A DNA stretch of 64,000 nt from Tsukamurella sp. TY48 (lineage in GTDB: Bacteria; Actinomycetota; Actinomycetes; Mycobacteriales; Mycobacteriaceae). The stretch is from NCBI RefSeq assembly GCF_019656655.1, contig NZ_BPMV01000001.1, forward strand, positions 2,542,001 through 2,606,000. Reading direction: 5' to 3'. The translations under genes were made by a program, and so were the position numbers. Shown piece after piece: positions 16,635 to 25,188 of this stretch (the first letter of the stretch is position 1; each line of letters begins with the position of its first letter). The notes under the pieces are model-generated. The model ran no database searches. It saw nothing but the letters and a program-made list of their open reading frames with translations, and had not been told where the DNA came from.

Positions 16635-17125
16635 GCGTTCTCTTTCATTGCGGTGAAGAAGGGGTTCGGGGGGATCAGTCCCTGGTCGAGGATCTCGACC
16701 ATCACGTCGTGCAGTCGTCCGCGCAGATCCTCGGGGAGGCGCTCCGCGAAACCCAGCACCTCACGGTGCTTGTCGCTGACCGCGGCCGCAACTGTTTTTC
16801 GGCCGAGGTCGGTGATGGTCAGGTTCTTGATCCGGCGGTCCGAGGCGTCCTCACGCCGATCCACCATCTCGAGCTGAACAAGCTTCTCCACGTTCCGTCC
16901 GGTGGCGGCGACGGACAGTCCCAGATCATCGGCGATCCGATTGATCGGCTGCGGTTCCTCGGCTGCGGTGAGCTGAAGCAGGATGTGGAACTGGTGCGCG
17001 GTGATGTCCGACGACAGCATCGTGCCCAGGCTCTCCTGCGTGACATTGCACATGAGGCGGCCCATGAATTCGCCGAAGACCTCGGTGAGGGCTTCGGGAG
17101 TCACGTTCCCGGAAGTTGCTTGCAC
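16631..17125 (-). CDS. MarR-family regulator of the MFS pump
   Basis: The 164-residue protein has a MarR winged helix: ITAHQFHILLQLTAAEEPQPINRIADDLGLSVAATGRNVEKLVQLEMVDRREDASDRRIKNLTITDLG, with the D-x-R wing motif. I choose the GTG at 17125 because further upstream in-frame codons run into the inverted repeat at 17144-17158, the likely operator; an internal ATG is also possible. The gene is first in an operon with the pump (4-bp overlap) and diverges from the glutathione peroxidase gene. The ligand is unknown. Confidence 0.86.
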   Translation of the reverse strand: MQATSGNVTPEALTEVFGEFMGRLMCNVTQESLGTMLSSDITAHQFHILLQLTAAEEPQPINRIADDLGLSVAATGRNVEKLVQLEMVDRREDASDRRIKNLTITDLGRKTVAAAVSDKHREVLGFAERLPEDLRGRLHDVMVEILDQGLIPPNPFFTAMKENA

Positions 17126-17143
17126 CCCAAAACGGTAACTCTG

Positions 17144-17158
17144 GCGCAACCATTGCGC
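17144..17158. promoter_or_regulatory. Inverted repeat between marR and the peroxidase gene
   Basis: GCGCAA (17144-17149), CCA, TTGCGC (17153-17158) is a perfect inverted repeat with a 3-bp spacer, 19 bp upstream of the marR start and 49 bp upstream of the divergent peroxidase ATG. Its position suits a MarR dimer controlling both directions. Confidence 0.5.
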
Positions 17159-17206
17159 AAATGAGATAGATGTGTCTTGCGTTACATTCGGCGTACGCTG
17201 GCGCTC

Positions 17207-17698
17207 ATGACCGCCCTGGATTCCATCGCCCTGACCTCGCTCGACGGTTCTCCCACCTCGCTCGCCGACTACGCCGGCCGCGCCGTGCTCGTGGTGAACG
17301 TGGCCAGCAAGTGCGGCCTGACCCCGCAGTACGCCGGGCTGGAGGCGCTCGCGACCCGCTACGCCGACCGCGGCCTCACCGTGCTCGGCGTGCCGTGCAA
17401 CCAGTTCGCCGGACAGGAGCCCGGCACCGCCGAGGAGATCGCCACCTTCTGCTCCACCACCTACGGCGTCACGTTCCCGCTGCTGGAGAAGACCGACGTC
17501 AACGGCGACGACCGCAGCCCGCTCTACGCCGAACTCACCACGACGCCCGATGCCGACGGGGAGGCCGGCGACATCACCTGGAACTTCGAGAAGTTCCTCA
17601 TCGCGCCGGATCACGCCACGGTTCAGCGCTTCCGGCCGCGCACGGAGCCCGAATCCGACGAGGTGGTCGGTGCGATCGAGGCCGTCCTCCCGAACTGA
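17207..17698 (+). CDS. Glutathione-peroxidase-family (thioredoxin-dependent) peroxidase
   Basis: The ATG at 17207 gives 163 residues, the usual length. The catalytic set is present: peroxidatic C36 in NVASKCGLT, Q70 in NQFAGQEPG and W125-N126 in ITWNFEKFL. C82 sits where the resolving cysteine of thioredoxin-dependent members lies, which fits an organism without much glutathione, so mycothiol or thioredoxin is a likelier reductant. It is cytoplasmic. Its promoter shares the short intergenic region and inverted repeat with the divergent MarR-pump operon. Confidence 0.92.
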   Translation: MTALDSIALTSLDGSPTSLADYAGRAVLVVNVASKCGLTPQYAGLEALATRYADRGLTVLGVPCNQFAGQEPGTAEEIATFCSTTYGVTFPLLEKTDVNGDDRSPLYAELTTTPDADGEAGDITWNFEKFLIAPDHATVQRFRPRTEPESDEVVGAIEAVLPN

Positions 17699-17766
17699 GG
17701 CTGCCGTTCAGCGACGCGCAACCTTTCGGCCTCCGAACAGAAATCTGAGCGGCCCACACTACGGCC

Positions 17767-18465
17767 ATGAGCTCGCCGCTGTACGTCTCCGTCTCCGCCC
17801 TCTCCGACGTCACCCGGGCGGAGGCGGAGCGGTTCGCCGAGCGGATGGACGACCGCGGCGTGCCGGTCTCGCTGCTGGTCGCGCCCCGGTTGAAGGGCAA
17901 GTACCGGTTGGTCGACGATCCGTCGACCCAGGCCTTCCTGCGTGCGCGCCGGGAAGCCGGCGATGCCATCGTGCTCAACGGCTACGACCAGGCCGCCACG
18001 AAGCGTCGCCGGGCCGAGTTCTCGACGCTGGGGACGCACGAGGCCAAGCTGCGGCTCGCGGCGGCGGACCGGGTGCTGGAGCGAGTGGGTCTGCGCACCC
18101 GGGTCTTCGCGGCGCCGCGCTGGAACGCCTCGACCGGTGCGCTGCTCGCCCTGCCCGACGCCGGATTCCGCGTGAACCTGGGCTACACCGCGATCACCGA
18201 CCTCACCACCGGCGCCGAGGAGAAGGCCCGCGTGCTGGGGATCGGAGACGGATTCCTCAGCGAGCCCTGGTGGTGCCGCGCGCTGCTCGCGCAGGCGAAC
18301 CGCATCGCCCGCCGGGGCGGCGTACTGCGCCTGAGCGTCGACGCCCGGCGGCTCGAATCCTCGACCGTCTCGCGCACCGTGCTCGACGTCGTCGACCTCG
18401 CGCTGCACCACGGGGCGGTACCGACCGTCTACGAGGCGCGCCGCGCGGTACTGGCCGCGGCCTGA
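17767..18465 (+). CDS. DUF2334-like polysaccharide-deacetylase-fold protein
   Basis: The 232-residue protein begins MSSPLYVSVSALSDV and shows the pattern of DUF2334/NodB-fold proteins: VSLLVAPR near 35, a GDAIVLNGYDQ segment near 67 where relatives carry a metal-site Asp/His pair, and a C-terminal RLSVDARRLES block. The residue corresponding to the usual HGxxH is NGYDQ, so deacetylase activity is doubtful. A gene of this type (Rv0787) precedes purS/purQ in M. tuberculosis. Substrate unknown. Confidence 0.6.
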   Translation: MSSPLYVSVSALSDVTRAEAERFAERMDDRGVPVSLLVAPRLKGKYRLVDDPSTQAFLRARREAGDAIVLNGYDQAATKRRRAEFSTLGTHEAKLRLAAADRVLERVGLRTRVFAAPRWNASTGALLALPDAGFRVNLGYTAITDLTTGAEEKARVLGIGDGFLSEPWWCRALLAQANRIARRGGVLRLSVDARRLESSTVSRTVLDVVDLALHHGAVPTVYEARRAVLAAA

Positions 18466-18472
18466 TCCGGCG

Positions 18473-19120
18473 CTAGAACTCCGCGGTGGCCTCCGTGGCC
18501 ACCCGCACCACCTCGGCACCGTCGGGCCGCATGTCCGTGAGCCGGCCGCCGTAGATGGCGTCGCCCTCCGCCGATTGCAGGGCGTCGTGGATCGGCACCG
18601 CCACGGTGGGTGCCACCGCACGGAAGAAGTCGACCGTCTCGCTGATCTTGGACCAGGGCGCGCTCACCGGCAGCCCGAGCACCTCGACGTGCACGTCCTC
18701 CGGGACGTACAGCGCATCGCCCGGGTGGTAGAACCGGCCCGGCCGGGTCTCGTCGCCCAGCAGGAACGAGGTGTTGTCGATCTGCGGGACGTCCGGGTGG
18801 ATGATCGCGTGCTTGCCGCCCACGGCGCGGGCGATGAGATTGCCGATGCCGTAGTCGTGCCCCGCGACGGCGGCGATCCACCGGCCGCCGCGCTGCGCCG
18901 CGGTGGTGGGGTCGGCGAACAACTGTGCCTCGGGATTGGCGTCGACCAGGGCGTCGATGCGGGCCGGATCGATGTGGTCCGGGTGCTGGTGGGTGACCAC
19001 GATCGCGTCCAGTCCGGTGATGCCCTCGAAGCCGTGCGAGAAGTTGCCGGGATCGAAGAGCACCCGAGTGTCGGACATCTCCACGAGGACGCAGGAATGG
19101 CGGAAGTGGGTGAGTCGCAT
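18473..19120 (-). CDS. Metallo-beta-lactamase-fold hydrolase (UlaG-like)
   Basis: The start at 19120 (MRLTHFRHSCVLVEM) opens directly into the first strand of the fold; upstream codons look non-coding. The 215-residue protein has the metal motif HQHPDHID near residue 51, a GHDYGIG segment, FYHPGDALYVP, and a final IHDAL histidine, the set found in UlaG/YcjY-like MBL hydrolases. Substrate cannot be predicted. It is convergent with the DUF2334-like gene (8 bp apart) and divergent from purS. Confidence 0.85.
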   Translation of the reverse strand: MRLTHFRHSCVLVEMSDTRVLFDPGNFSHGFEGITGLDAIVVTHQHPDHIDPARIDALVDANPEAQLFADPTTAAQRGGRWIAAVAGHDYGIGNLIARAVGGKHAIIHPDVPQIDNTSFLLGDETRPGRFYHPGDALYVPEDVHVEVLGLPVSAPWSKISETVDFFRAVAPTVAVPIHDALQSAEGDAIYGGRLTDMRPDGAEVVRVATEATAEF

Positions 19121-19201
19121 GGCCCCAGTATGCGCCGGTAAACTGACCGGGAAAGCGCGATCGACACCCGAGCGCGTTCGATACTTCGTGAGGAGCCGCA
19201 C

Positions 19202-19441
19202 GTGGCGCGGATTGTGGTGGACGTGATGCCCAAGGCCGAGATCCTGGACCCGCAGGGCCAGGCCATCGTGGGGGCGCTGGGGCGCCTGGGCTTCCCCGGT
19301 GTCGCGGATGTGCGGCAGGGCAAGCGGTTCGAGCTCGAGGTCGACGGTGACCTCAGCGACGAGCAGCTCCAGCAGATCGCGTCCGACGTGCTGGCCAACA
19401 CCGTGATCGAGGACTTCACCGTCACCCGGGTCCAGGCATGA
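19202..19441 (+). CDS. purS: FGAM synthase subunit PurS
   Basis: The 79-residue protein (GTG start) has the PurS pattern [36 protein letters not shown] and LANTVIEDF. PurS dimers bridge PurQ and small-type PurL in the complex that converts FGAR to FGAM with glutamine and ATP. It overlaps purQ by 4 bp. The partner purL is in the window but 27 kb away. Confidence 0.95.
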   Translation: MARIVVDVMPKAEILDPQGQAIVGALGRLGFPGVADVRQGKRFELEVDGDLSDEQLQQIASDVLANTVIEDFTVTRVQA

Positions 19442-20124
19442 GCGCCGCAGGGGGCCGGGTCGGAGTCATCACCTTCCCCGGCACGCTCGACGATGTCGAC
19501 GCGGCGCGTGCGGTCGAGCGCGCGGGCGGCGAGGCCGTCTCGCTCTGGCACAAGGACCACGATCTCAAGGGCGTCGACGCCGTCGTCGTGCCCGGCGGCT
19601 TCTCCTACGGCGACTACCTGCGGGCCGGGGCCATCGCCTCGCTCGCACCCGTGATGACCGAGGTCATCGAGGCCGCGGGCAAGGGCATGCCCGTGCTGGG
19701 CATCTGCAACGGTTTCCAGATCCTGTGCGAGGCCGGCCTGCTCCCGGGCGCCCTGGTGCGCAACGAGGGCCTGCACTTCATCTGCCGCGACGAGTGGCTG
19801 CGCGTCGACAACGCCGACACCGCGTGGACCTCCCGCTACGAGCCGGGTGCCGAGATCCTGATCCCGCTCAAGTCGGGCGAGGGCCGGTACGTGGCCGACG
19901 AGGCCGTGCTCGACGAGCTGGAGGGCGAGGGCCGGGTGGCCTTCCGCTACGCGGGCGGCAACCCCAACGGTTCGATGCGGGCCATCGCCGGCATCACCTC
20001 GGCCAACGGTCGCGTCGTCGGCCTGATGCCGCACCCCGAGCACGCCACCGAGGCGCTCACCGGCCCGTCGGACGACGGTCTCGGCATCTTCTACTCCGCC
20101 CTGGACGCGGTGCTCTCGGTCTGA
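19438..20124 (+). CDS. purQ: FGAM synthase glutamine amidotransferase subunit PurQ
   Basis: The 228-residue class I amidotransferase provides ammonia to PurL. Visible signatures are the oxyanion/strand region [15 protein letters not shown], the nucleophile cysteine in [11 protein letters not shown] and the C-terminal His-x-Glu in MPHPEHA. It overlaps purS by 4 bp on one side and the pepC ATG by 1 bp (20124) on the other, so purS-purQ-pepC is one transcription unit. Confidence 0.96.
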   Translation: MSAAGGRVGVITFPGTLDDVDAARAVERAGGEAVSLWHKDHDLKGVDAVVVPGGFSYGDYLRAGAIASLAPVMTEVIEAAGKGMPVLGICNGFQILCEAGLLPGALVRNEGLHFICRDEWLRVDNADTAWTSRYEPGAEILIPLKSGEGRYVADEAVLDELEGEGRVAFRYAGGNPNGSMRAIAGITSANGRVVGLMPHPEHATEALTGPSDDGLGIFYSALDAVLSV

Positions 20125-21392
20125 TGACTGCCACCACGGTATCGGCCGATGCGGCGGGACTCTGCGCCTTCGTCGATGCGTCACCGTCGCCCTTCCACGT
20201 GGTGGAGACGGTCTCGCTGATGCTGGAGGAGGCCGGTTTCACCCGCCTCTACGAGCACGATCCGTGGTCCGATCTGGGCCGACACTACGTGATCCGCGGC
20301 GGGTCGATCATCGCCTTCGACGCGAGCGCTGCCGGCGGCGAGCGGCTGCTGCCGCTGCGCATCGTCGGCGGTCACACCGACAGCCCGAACCTGCGGCTCA
20401 AGCAGCACCCCGACCTCGTCTCCGAGGGACTGGCGCAGGTGCGGCTCGAACCCTACGGCGGCGCGTGGCTGAACTCCTGGCTCGACCGCGACCTGGGGCT
20501 CTCGGGTCGCATCGCCACCTCCGACGGTGAGCTGCTGGTCCGCATCGACCAGCCCCTGCTGCGGGTGCCGCAGCTGGCGATCCACCTCTCGGAGAACCGC
20601 AAGGGCGTCGAGCTCGATCCGCAGCGGCACGTGAACGCGATCTGGGGCCCGGCGGCGGGCACCGGATTCCTGGAGTACCTCGAGGACACCTTCGAGGTAC
20701 CGCGCGGCGGTCTGCTCGGCTTCGAGCTGATGACGCACGATCTGGCGCCCTCGGCGCTGGTGGGTGCCGGCCGGTCGCTGGTCTCCGCGCCGCGCCTGGA
20801 CAACCAATGCACCTGCTACGCCGGCACCTCCGCCCTCATCGCGGCGGCGGGCGGCGATCAGGCCGTGCCCGTGCTGGCGCTGTTCGACCACGAGGAGGTG
20901 GGCTCGAGCTCCGACCGCGGCGCCGGCTCCGAGTTCCTCCCGACGGTGCTCGAACGCCTGGCCTTGGCGCTCGGCCTGGACCGCGAGGACTTCCTGCGGA
21001 TGATGAGCGTCTCGGTGTGCGCCTCCGGCGATATGGCGCACGCGACGCACCCGAACTACCCCGAGCGGCACGAGCCCGGCCACCGCATCGAGATCGGCGG
21101 CGGCCCGGTGCTCAAGGTGAACCAGAACCTGCGCTACGCCTCGGATTCCGTGGGAGAGGCCGTGTTCGCGCAGGCCGCGCAGCAGGCGGGCGTCCCGTTG
21201 CAGCGCTACGTGCATCGCGCCGATCTGCCCTGCGGCTCGACCATCGGCCCGATCACCGCTACGCGCACCGGCCTCACCACCGTGGACGTGGGCGCACCGC
21301 AGCTCGCGATGCACAGTGCCCGCGAACTCATGGGCGCCGCCGACGTCCCGCTCTACACCGCGGCCCTCGCGGCCTTCCTCGCGCCCGAGTGA
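20124..21392 (+). CDS. pepC: M18-family aminopeptidase
   Basis: The 422-residue protein has the M18 zinc-peptidase blocks in order: [12 protein letters not shown] at the N terminus, [12 protein letters not shown] (metal His and Asp), [18 protein letters not shown] (bridging Asp), [14 protein letters not shown] (catalytic and metal Glu) and the C-terminal [10 protein letters not shown] histidine. It removes N-terminal residues from peptides in the cytoplasm. The ATG overlaps the purQ TGA (TGATG). The same order (purQ then pepC) is seen at Rv0788-Rv0800 in M. tuberculosis with extra genes between. Confidence 0.93.
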   Translation: MTATTVSADAAGLCAFVDASPSPFHVVETVSLMLEEAGFTRLYEHDPWSDLGRHYVIRGGSIIAFDASAAGGERLLPLRIVGGHTDSPNLRLKQHPDLVSEGLAQVRLEPYGGAWLNSWLDRDLGLSGRIATSDGELLVRIDQPLLRVPQLAIHLSENRKGVELDPQRHVNAIWGPAAGTGFLEYLEDTFEVPRGGLLGFELMTHDLAPSALVGAGRSLVSAPRLDNQCTCYAGTSALIAAAGGDQAVPVLALFDHEEVGSSSDRGAGSEFLPTVLERLALALGLDREDFLRMMSVSVCASGDMAHATHPNYPERHEPGHRIEIGGGPVLKVNQNLRYASDSVGEAVFAQAAQQAGVPLQRYVHRADLPCGSTIGPITATRTGLTTVDVGAPQLAMHSARELMGAADVPLYTAALAAFLAPE

Positions 21393-21428
21393 CGTAGGTC
21401 TCGGGCGCGTCGATTAGTGTTCTGAGGC

Positions 21429-22910
21429 ATGACTTCTTCGCCGCAGACGCCTGCGACACCGTCGAACCCGGACGACGGTGAGCACCTGACCCGAGCCCTG
21501 AGCAACCGCCACATCCAGCTCATCGCGATCGGCGGCGCCATCGGCACCGGCCTGTTCATGGGCTCCGGTAAGACGATCTCGGTGGCCGGACCGTCGGTGA
21601 TCATCGTCTACATGGTGATCGGCTTCATGCTCTACTTCGTGATGCGCGCCATGGGTGAGCTGCTGCTCAGCCGCACCGGGTACCGCAACTTCTCCGATTT
21701 CGCCGGCGACATCCTCGGCCCGTGGGCGGCGCATTTCACCGGCTGGACCTACTGGTTCTGCTGGGTGGTGACCGCGGTGGCCGACGTGGTGGTGATCGCG
21801 TCCGTCTACATCACCTTCTGGGCCAAGGACATTCCGCCGTGGATTCCTGCGGTCGTGGTGATCGTGCTCCTCATCGGCCTGAACCTGCCGACGGTGCGCG
21901 CCTTCGGCGAGACCGAGTTCTGGTTCGCGATGATCAAGATCATCGCGATCGTCGCCCTCATCATCGTGGGCGCCGTGCTGATCATCACCGGCTTCGAGCA
22001 CGACGGCGCGAAGGCCTCACTCACGAACCTGTGGGAGAACGGCGGCATGTTCCCCATGGGCTTCATGGGTTTCGTCGCGGGCTTCCAGATCGCCGTCTTC
22101 GCCTTCGTGGGCATCGAGCTGGTGGGTACCACCGCCGCCGAGACCAAGGATCCCGAGAAGAACCTGCCCCGCGCGATCAACTCGATCCCGATCCGCATCC
22201 TGCTGTTCTACGTGGGCTCGCTCGTGGTGCTGATGTCCGTGGTGCCGTGGGACCGGTTCAGCAAGGACGAGTCGCCCTTCGTCATGCTGTTCACCCTCGC
22301 CGGGCTCGGCGCCGCCGCGCACCTGGTGAACGCGGTCGTGCTCACCTCGGCCATGTCGTCGGCGAACTCGGGCATCTACTCCACCTCGCGCATGGTCTAC
22401 GGCCTCGCCACCGAGGGCGATGCGCCGCGGATGTTCGCCAAGCTGTCCAGCCGCAAGGTGCCGCAGAACGCGCTCTTCCTCACCGGTGTGATGCTGCTGT
22501 CCTCGGTGGTGCTGCTCGGCTTCGGCCTCGATAAGTCGGCCGGGTTCACCGTGGTCACCACCGTCTCGTCGCTGTGCTTCATGTTCGTGTGGACGATCAT
22601 CCTGGCCAGCTACCTGGTGTACCGGTCGCGTCGCCCGCAGGCGCACGCCGAGAGCACCTTCAAGATGCCGCTCGGCACCGTGATGCCGTGGGTGATCTTC
22701 GCCTTCTTCCTGTTCCTGCTGTGGGCCTTCACCCGCGAGACCGACACCCTGCAGGCCATGCTCGTGACTCCGCTGTGGTTCCTGGTGGTCGGCATCGCCT
22801 ACCTGGTGCTGCGCCGCAACCCGGAGCACCAGGCCGCGCGCGAGGCCTTCGCGGCCCGCGTCGAGGAGGAGAAGAAGGCCGCCGCGCAGTGGCGGGCCGC
22901 GCAGGGCTGA
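21429..22910 (+). CDS. cycA: CycA-like D-serine/D-alanine/glycine permease (APC family)
   Basis: The 493-residue protein has 12 hydrophobic segments and long identical stretches, from memory, with E. coli CycA: SNRHIQLIAIGGAIGTGLFMGSGKT (split), YFTGWTYWFCWVV-like, FAFVGIELVGTTAAETKDPE and SSANSGIYSTSRM. It imports D-alanine, D-serine, glycine and related amino acids by proton symport. The C-terminal tail is long and charged (about 30 residues). The stop at 22910 abuts the convergent molybdoenzyme stop with no spacer. Confidence 0.88.
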   Translation: MTSSPQTPATPSNPDDGEHLTRALSNRHIQLIAIGGAIGTGLFMGSGKTISVAGPSVIIVYMVIGFMLYFVMRAMGELLLSRTGYRNFSDFAGDILGPWAAHFTGWTYWFCWVVTAVADVVVIASVYITFWAKDIPPWIPAVVVIVLLIGLNLPTVRAFGETEFWFAMIKIIAIVALIIVGAVLIITGFEHDGAKASLTNLWENGGMFPMGFMGFVAGFQIAVFAFVGIELVGTTAAETKDPEKNLPRAINSIPIRILLFYVGSLVVLMSVVPWDRFSKDESPFVMLFTLAGLGAAAHLVNAVVLTSAMSSANSGIYSTSRMVYGLATEGDAPRMFAKLSSRKVPQNALFLTGVMLLSSVVLLGFGLDKSAGFTVVTTVSSLCFMFVWTIILASYLVYRSRRPQAHAESTFKMPLGTVMPWVIFAFFLFLLWAFTRETDTLQAMLVTPLWFLVVGIAYLVLRRNPEHQAAREAFAARVEEEKKAAAQWRAAQG

Positions 22911-25115
22911 TCAGGCCGACGGTGCCGCGCCGGCCGCGACGGTCCGGTCCGGCTCCGTGCCGGTGGCCGGTTCGACGCGCACCCAGGTGCTGTTGACCGC
23001 TGCGTTCCCCGACAACCGGTCGACCCGCGCCGGATCGTGCAGCGCGTTGACGTTCTGCCCGGCGAGCGCGGCGGCCACGCTCCAGCCGGTGCCCTCGTGT
23101 CCCCAGCCGTGCGGGACCGCCACCGTGCCGGGCCGGATCTCGTCGGAGATCTCCAGCGCGACCTCGATCGCGCCCGACGGTGATGAGATCCGCACGGTGT
23201 CTGCGCCGCTCACGCCGCACCGTTCGGCGTCCGTGGGGTGCATCAGCGCGGTGCACCGGTTCGATCCGGTGACCATCGTGGGCACGTTGTGCAGCCACGA
23301 GTTGTTGCTCTTGAGGTGCCGCCGGCCGATGAGCTTGAGCTCGTAGCCGTCGCTCCCGCGCTTCCCGCCGCCGCGCAGTCCCGACTCCAGGAAGGCTCGC
23401 GCCTCGGCCACGAAGCTCTCCGGCGCCAGCCGGATCCTCCGGCCGCGGGTGGCGATGACCTGCTTCAGTCGCGGCTGCAGCGGGCCGAGGTCGACGCCGC
23501 CCGCCGTGTCCCGGATGCGGGCCACGGTGAGGCCGCGGCGCAGTCCCCGGCGCAGCACGCCGTACGGTCCCGCGGCGACGGCCGCGGCCACCAGCCGGTC
23601 CGGCGGGAAGTGGTCGGTGAGCCTGCGCAGCGGCCGTGCCAGCAGCCGCCGCGCGGGAAGCGGGAGGATCTCGATCAGGAGCCGGTTGATGATCTGCCAG
23701 TCGTCGAGGCCGTCGGCGGGCGGATCGAAGACGGGGTGCGTGTACCGGATGTTGTTGCGCACACTGAAAACCGGGAACAGGACGTTCAGTCCACCCCGCT
23801 CCAGGTGGGAGATCGGCGGGAGGATGAAATCCGCGTGGCGCGTGGTCTCGGTGATGTAGATGTCCACCGACACCATGAGGTCGAGCCCGGCGAGGCCCTC
23901 GTCGAGGGTGCCGCGATGTGGGATCGACGAGACGGGATTCCCGGCGAAGGTGATCATCGACCGGATCCGGCCGCGGCCGGGCGTGGTGATCTCGTCCGGG
24001 AGTGCCGCGACGGGAAGCTCGCTGCGGAAGGCCTTGTGCCGTCCCGATCGGTCGGTCCACAGTCCGTAGCCGACGGGGATGAACCTGGCCAGGCGGGGCA
24101 CGTCGATCGGCGGCGTGGTGAACATCATCCCGCCGGGACTGTCCAGGTTGCCGGTGAGCACGTTGATCGCGGTGATCAGCCACGTGACCAGGGTTCCGGT
24201 CTCCTGCTGGCAGATGCCGATACGGCAGTACATCGCCGCCGACGATGCGGCGGCGTGATCGCGGGCCAGGGCGGTGATGGTGGCGGCGTCCACACCGGCC
24301 AGCGGGGCCATCGACTCCGGGGTGGCGTGCGCGACCAGCTCGCGCAGTTCGGCGGCGCCGGTGACGCTGCGCGCGAGAACTGCCTCGTCGCAGAGGTTCT
24401 CGGAGAGCAGGACGTGCAGCACGCCCAGGAGTAGGTACGCATCGCCGCCCGGTGCCACCGCCACGTACTGGTCGGCGAGTTTGGCGGTCTCGGTGCGCCG
24501 CGGATCGATCACCACGACCGTGCCGCCGCGGTCGCGGACCGCCTTGATCCGCTTCTTGGCGCCCGGCATCGTCGAGATGGAGCCGTTCGAGACGGCGGGG
24601 TTCGCGCCGATGATCACCAGCCGGTCGGTGCGGTCGATGTCGACGATGGGGACCAGTGCGTTGGAGCCGAACATGCGCCAGGCCGCGAACTCGTGCGGGT
24701 ACTGGTCGATCGACGAGGCGGTGAAGAAGTTGGGGGTGAGCAGTGCGATCCGCAGCATCAGTCCGTGCGCGACGGCGGTGCTGTGGGCGGCCGGATTGCC
24801 GAGGTACATCGCGAGCGCGCGGAAGCCGTGCTCCTTACGGATCGCGCGCAGCCGCGTGCCGATCTCGTCGAAGGCCTCGTCCCAGCCGACCGGTTCGAAG
24901 GTCTCGCCCACCCGCCGCATCGGAGTGCGGACGCGATCGGGGTCGTGGTGCAGGCCGCCCATCGCCGTCGCCTTGGGGCAGATGTAGCCCTTCGACAGCA
25001 CGTCGTCGGGGTCGCCGGCGATCCTGGTGACCTGCTGAAGGTCGTCCACGGTGACCAGGATTCCGCAGTGCGCTTCGCACAGAGTGCAGTGGGTGGGACG
25101 GGTGGTAGTGGGCAT
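22911..25115 (-). CDS. Molybdopterin oxidoreductase with N-terminal 4Fe-4S site
   Basis: The 734-residue protein has a cysteine set C10, C13, C17 and C46 (CTLCEAHC ... GYICPK) for a 4Fe-4S cluster, followed by the molybdopterin guanine dinucleotide domains of the DMSO-reductase family, and a C-terminal dinucleotide-binding domain with NVPTMVTGSNRC and PHGWGHEG. Where other enzymes carry a Cys or Sec metal ligand, this one has TASSIDQYPHE, as in the poorly studied Rv0197-like group. No twin-arginine signal is seen, so it is cytoplasmic. Substrate and redox partner are unknown; formate dehydrogenase or nitrate reductase activity should not be assumed. Confidence 0.85.
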   Translation of the reverse strand: MPTTTRPTHCTLCEAHCGILVTVDDLQQVTRIAGDPDDVLSKGYICPKATAMGGLHHDPDRVRTPMRRVGETFEPVGWDEAFDEIGTRLRAIRKEHGFRALAMYLGNPAAHSTAVAHGLMLRIALLTPNFFTASSIDQYPHEFAAWRMFGSNALVPIVDIDRTDRLVIIGANPAVSNGSISTMPGAKKRIKAVRDRGGTVVVIDPRRTETAKLADQYVAVAPGGDAYLLLGVLHVLLSENLCDEAVLARSVTGAAELRELVAHATPESMAPLAGVDAATITALARDHAAASSAAMYCRIGICQQETGTLVTWLITAINVLTGNLDSPGGMMFTTPPIDVPRLARFIPVGYGLWTDRSGRHKAFRSELPVAALPDEITTPGRGRIRSMITFAGNPVSSIPHRGTLDEGLAGLDLMVSVDIYITETTRHADFILPPISHLERGGLNVLFPVFSVRNNIRYTHPVFDPPADGLDDWQIINRLLIEILPLPARRLLARPLRRLTDHFPPDRLVAAAVAAGPYGVLRRGLRRGLTVARIRDTAGGVDLGPLQPRLKQVIATRGRRIRLAPESFVAEARAFLESGLRGGGKRGSDGYELKLIGRRHLKSNNSWLHNVPTMVTGSNRCTALMHPTDAERCGVSGADTVRISSPSGAIEVALEISDEIRPGTVAVPHGWGHEGTGWSVAAALAGQNVNALHDPARVDRLSGNAAVNSTWVRVEPATGTEPDRTVAAGAAPSA

Positions 25116-25188
25116 GGCTACTCCTCGGTCTGCCCTCCACGGTAAACGCAGCGGGGCTCTCGCGAGGCGAATATGTTAGCAATCATTC

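Noticed and set aside
18664-20184. A 506-codon minus-strand frame over purS/purQ and the MBL gene
   Set aside because: It covers opposite strands of purS and purQ and an off-frame of the MBL gene, and shows no domain.
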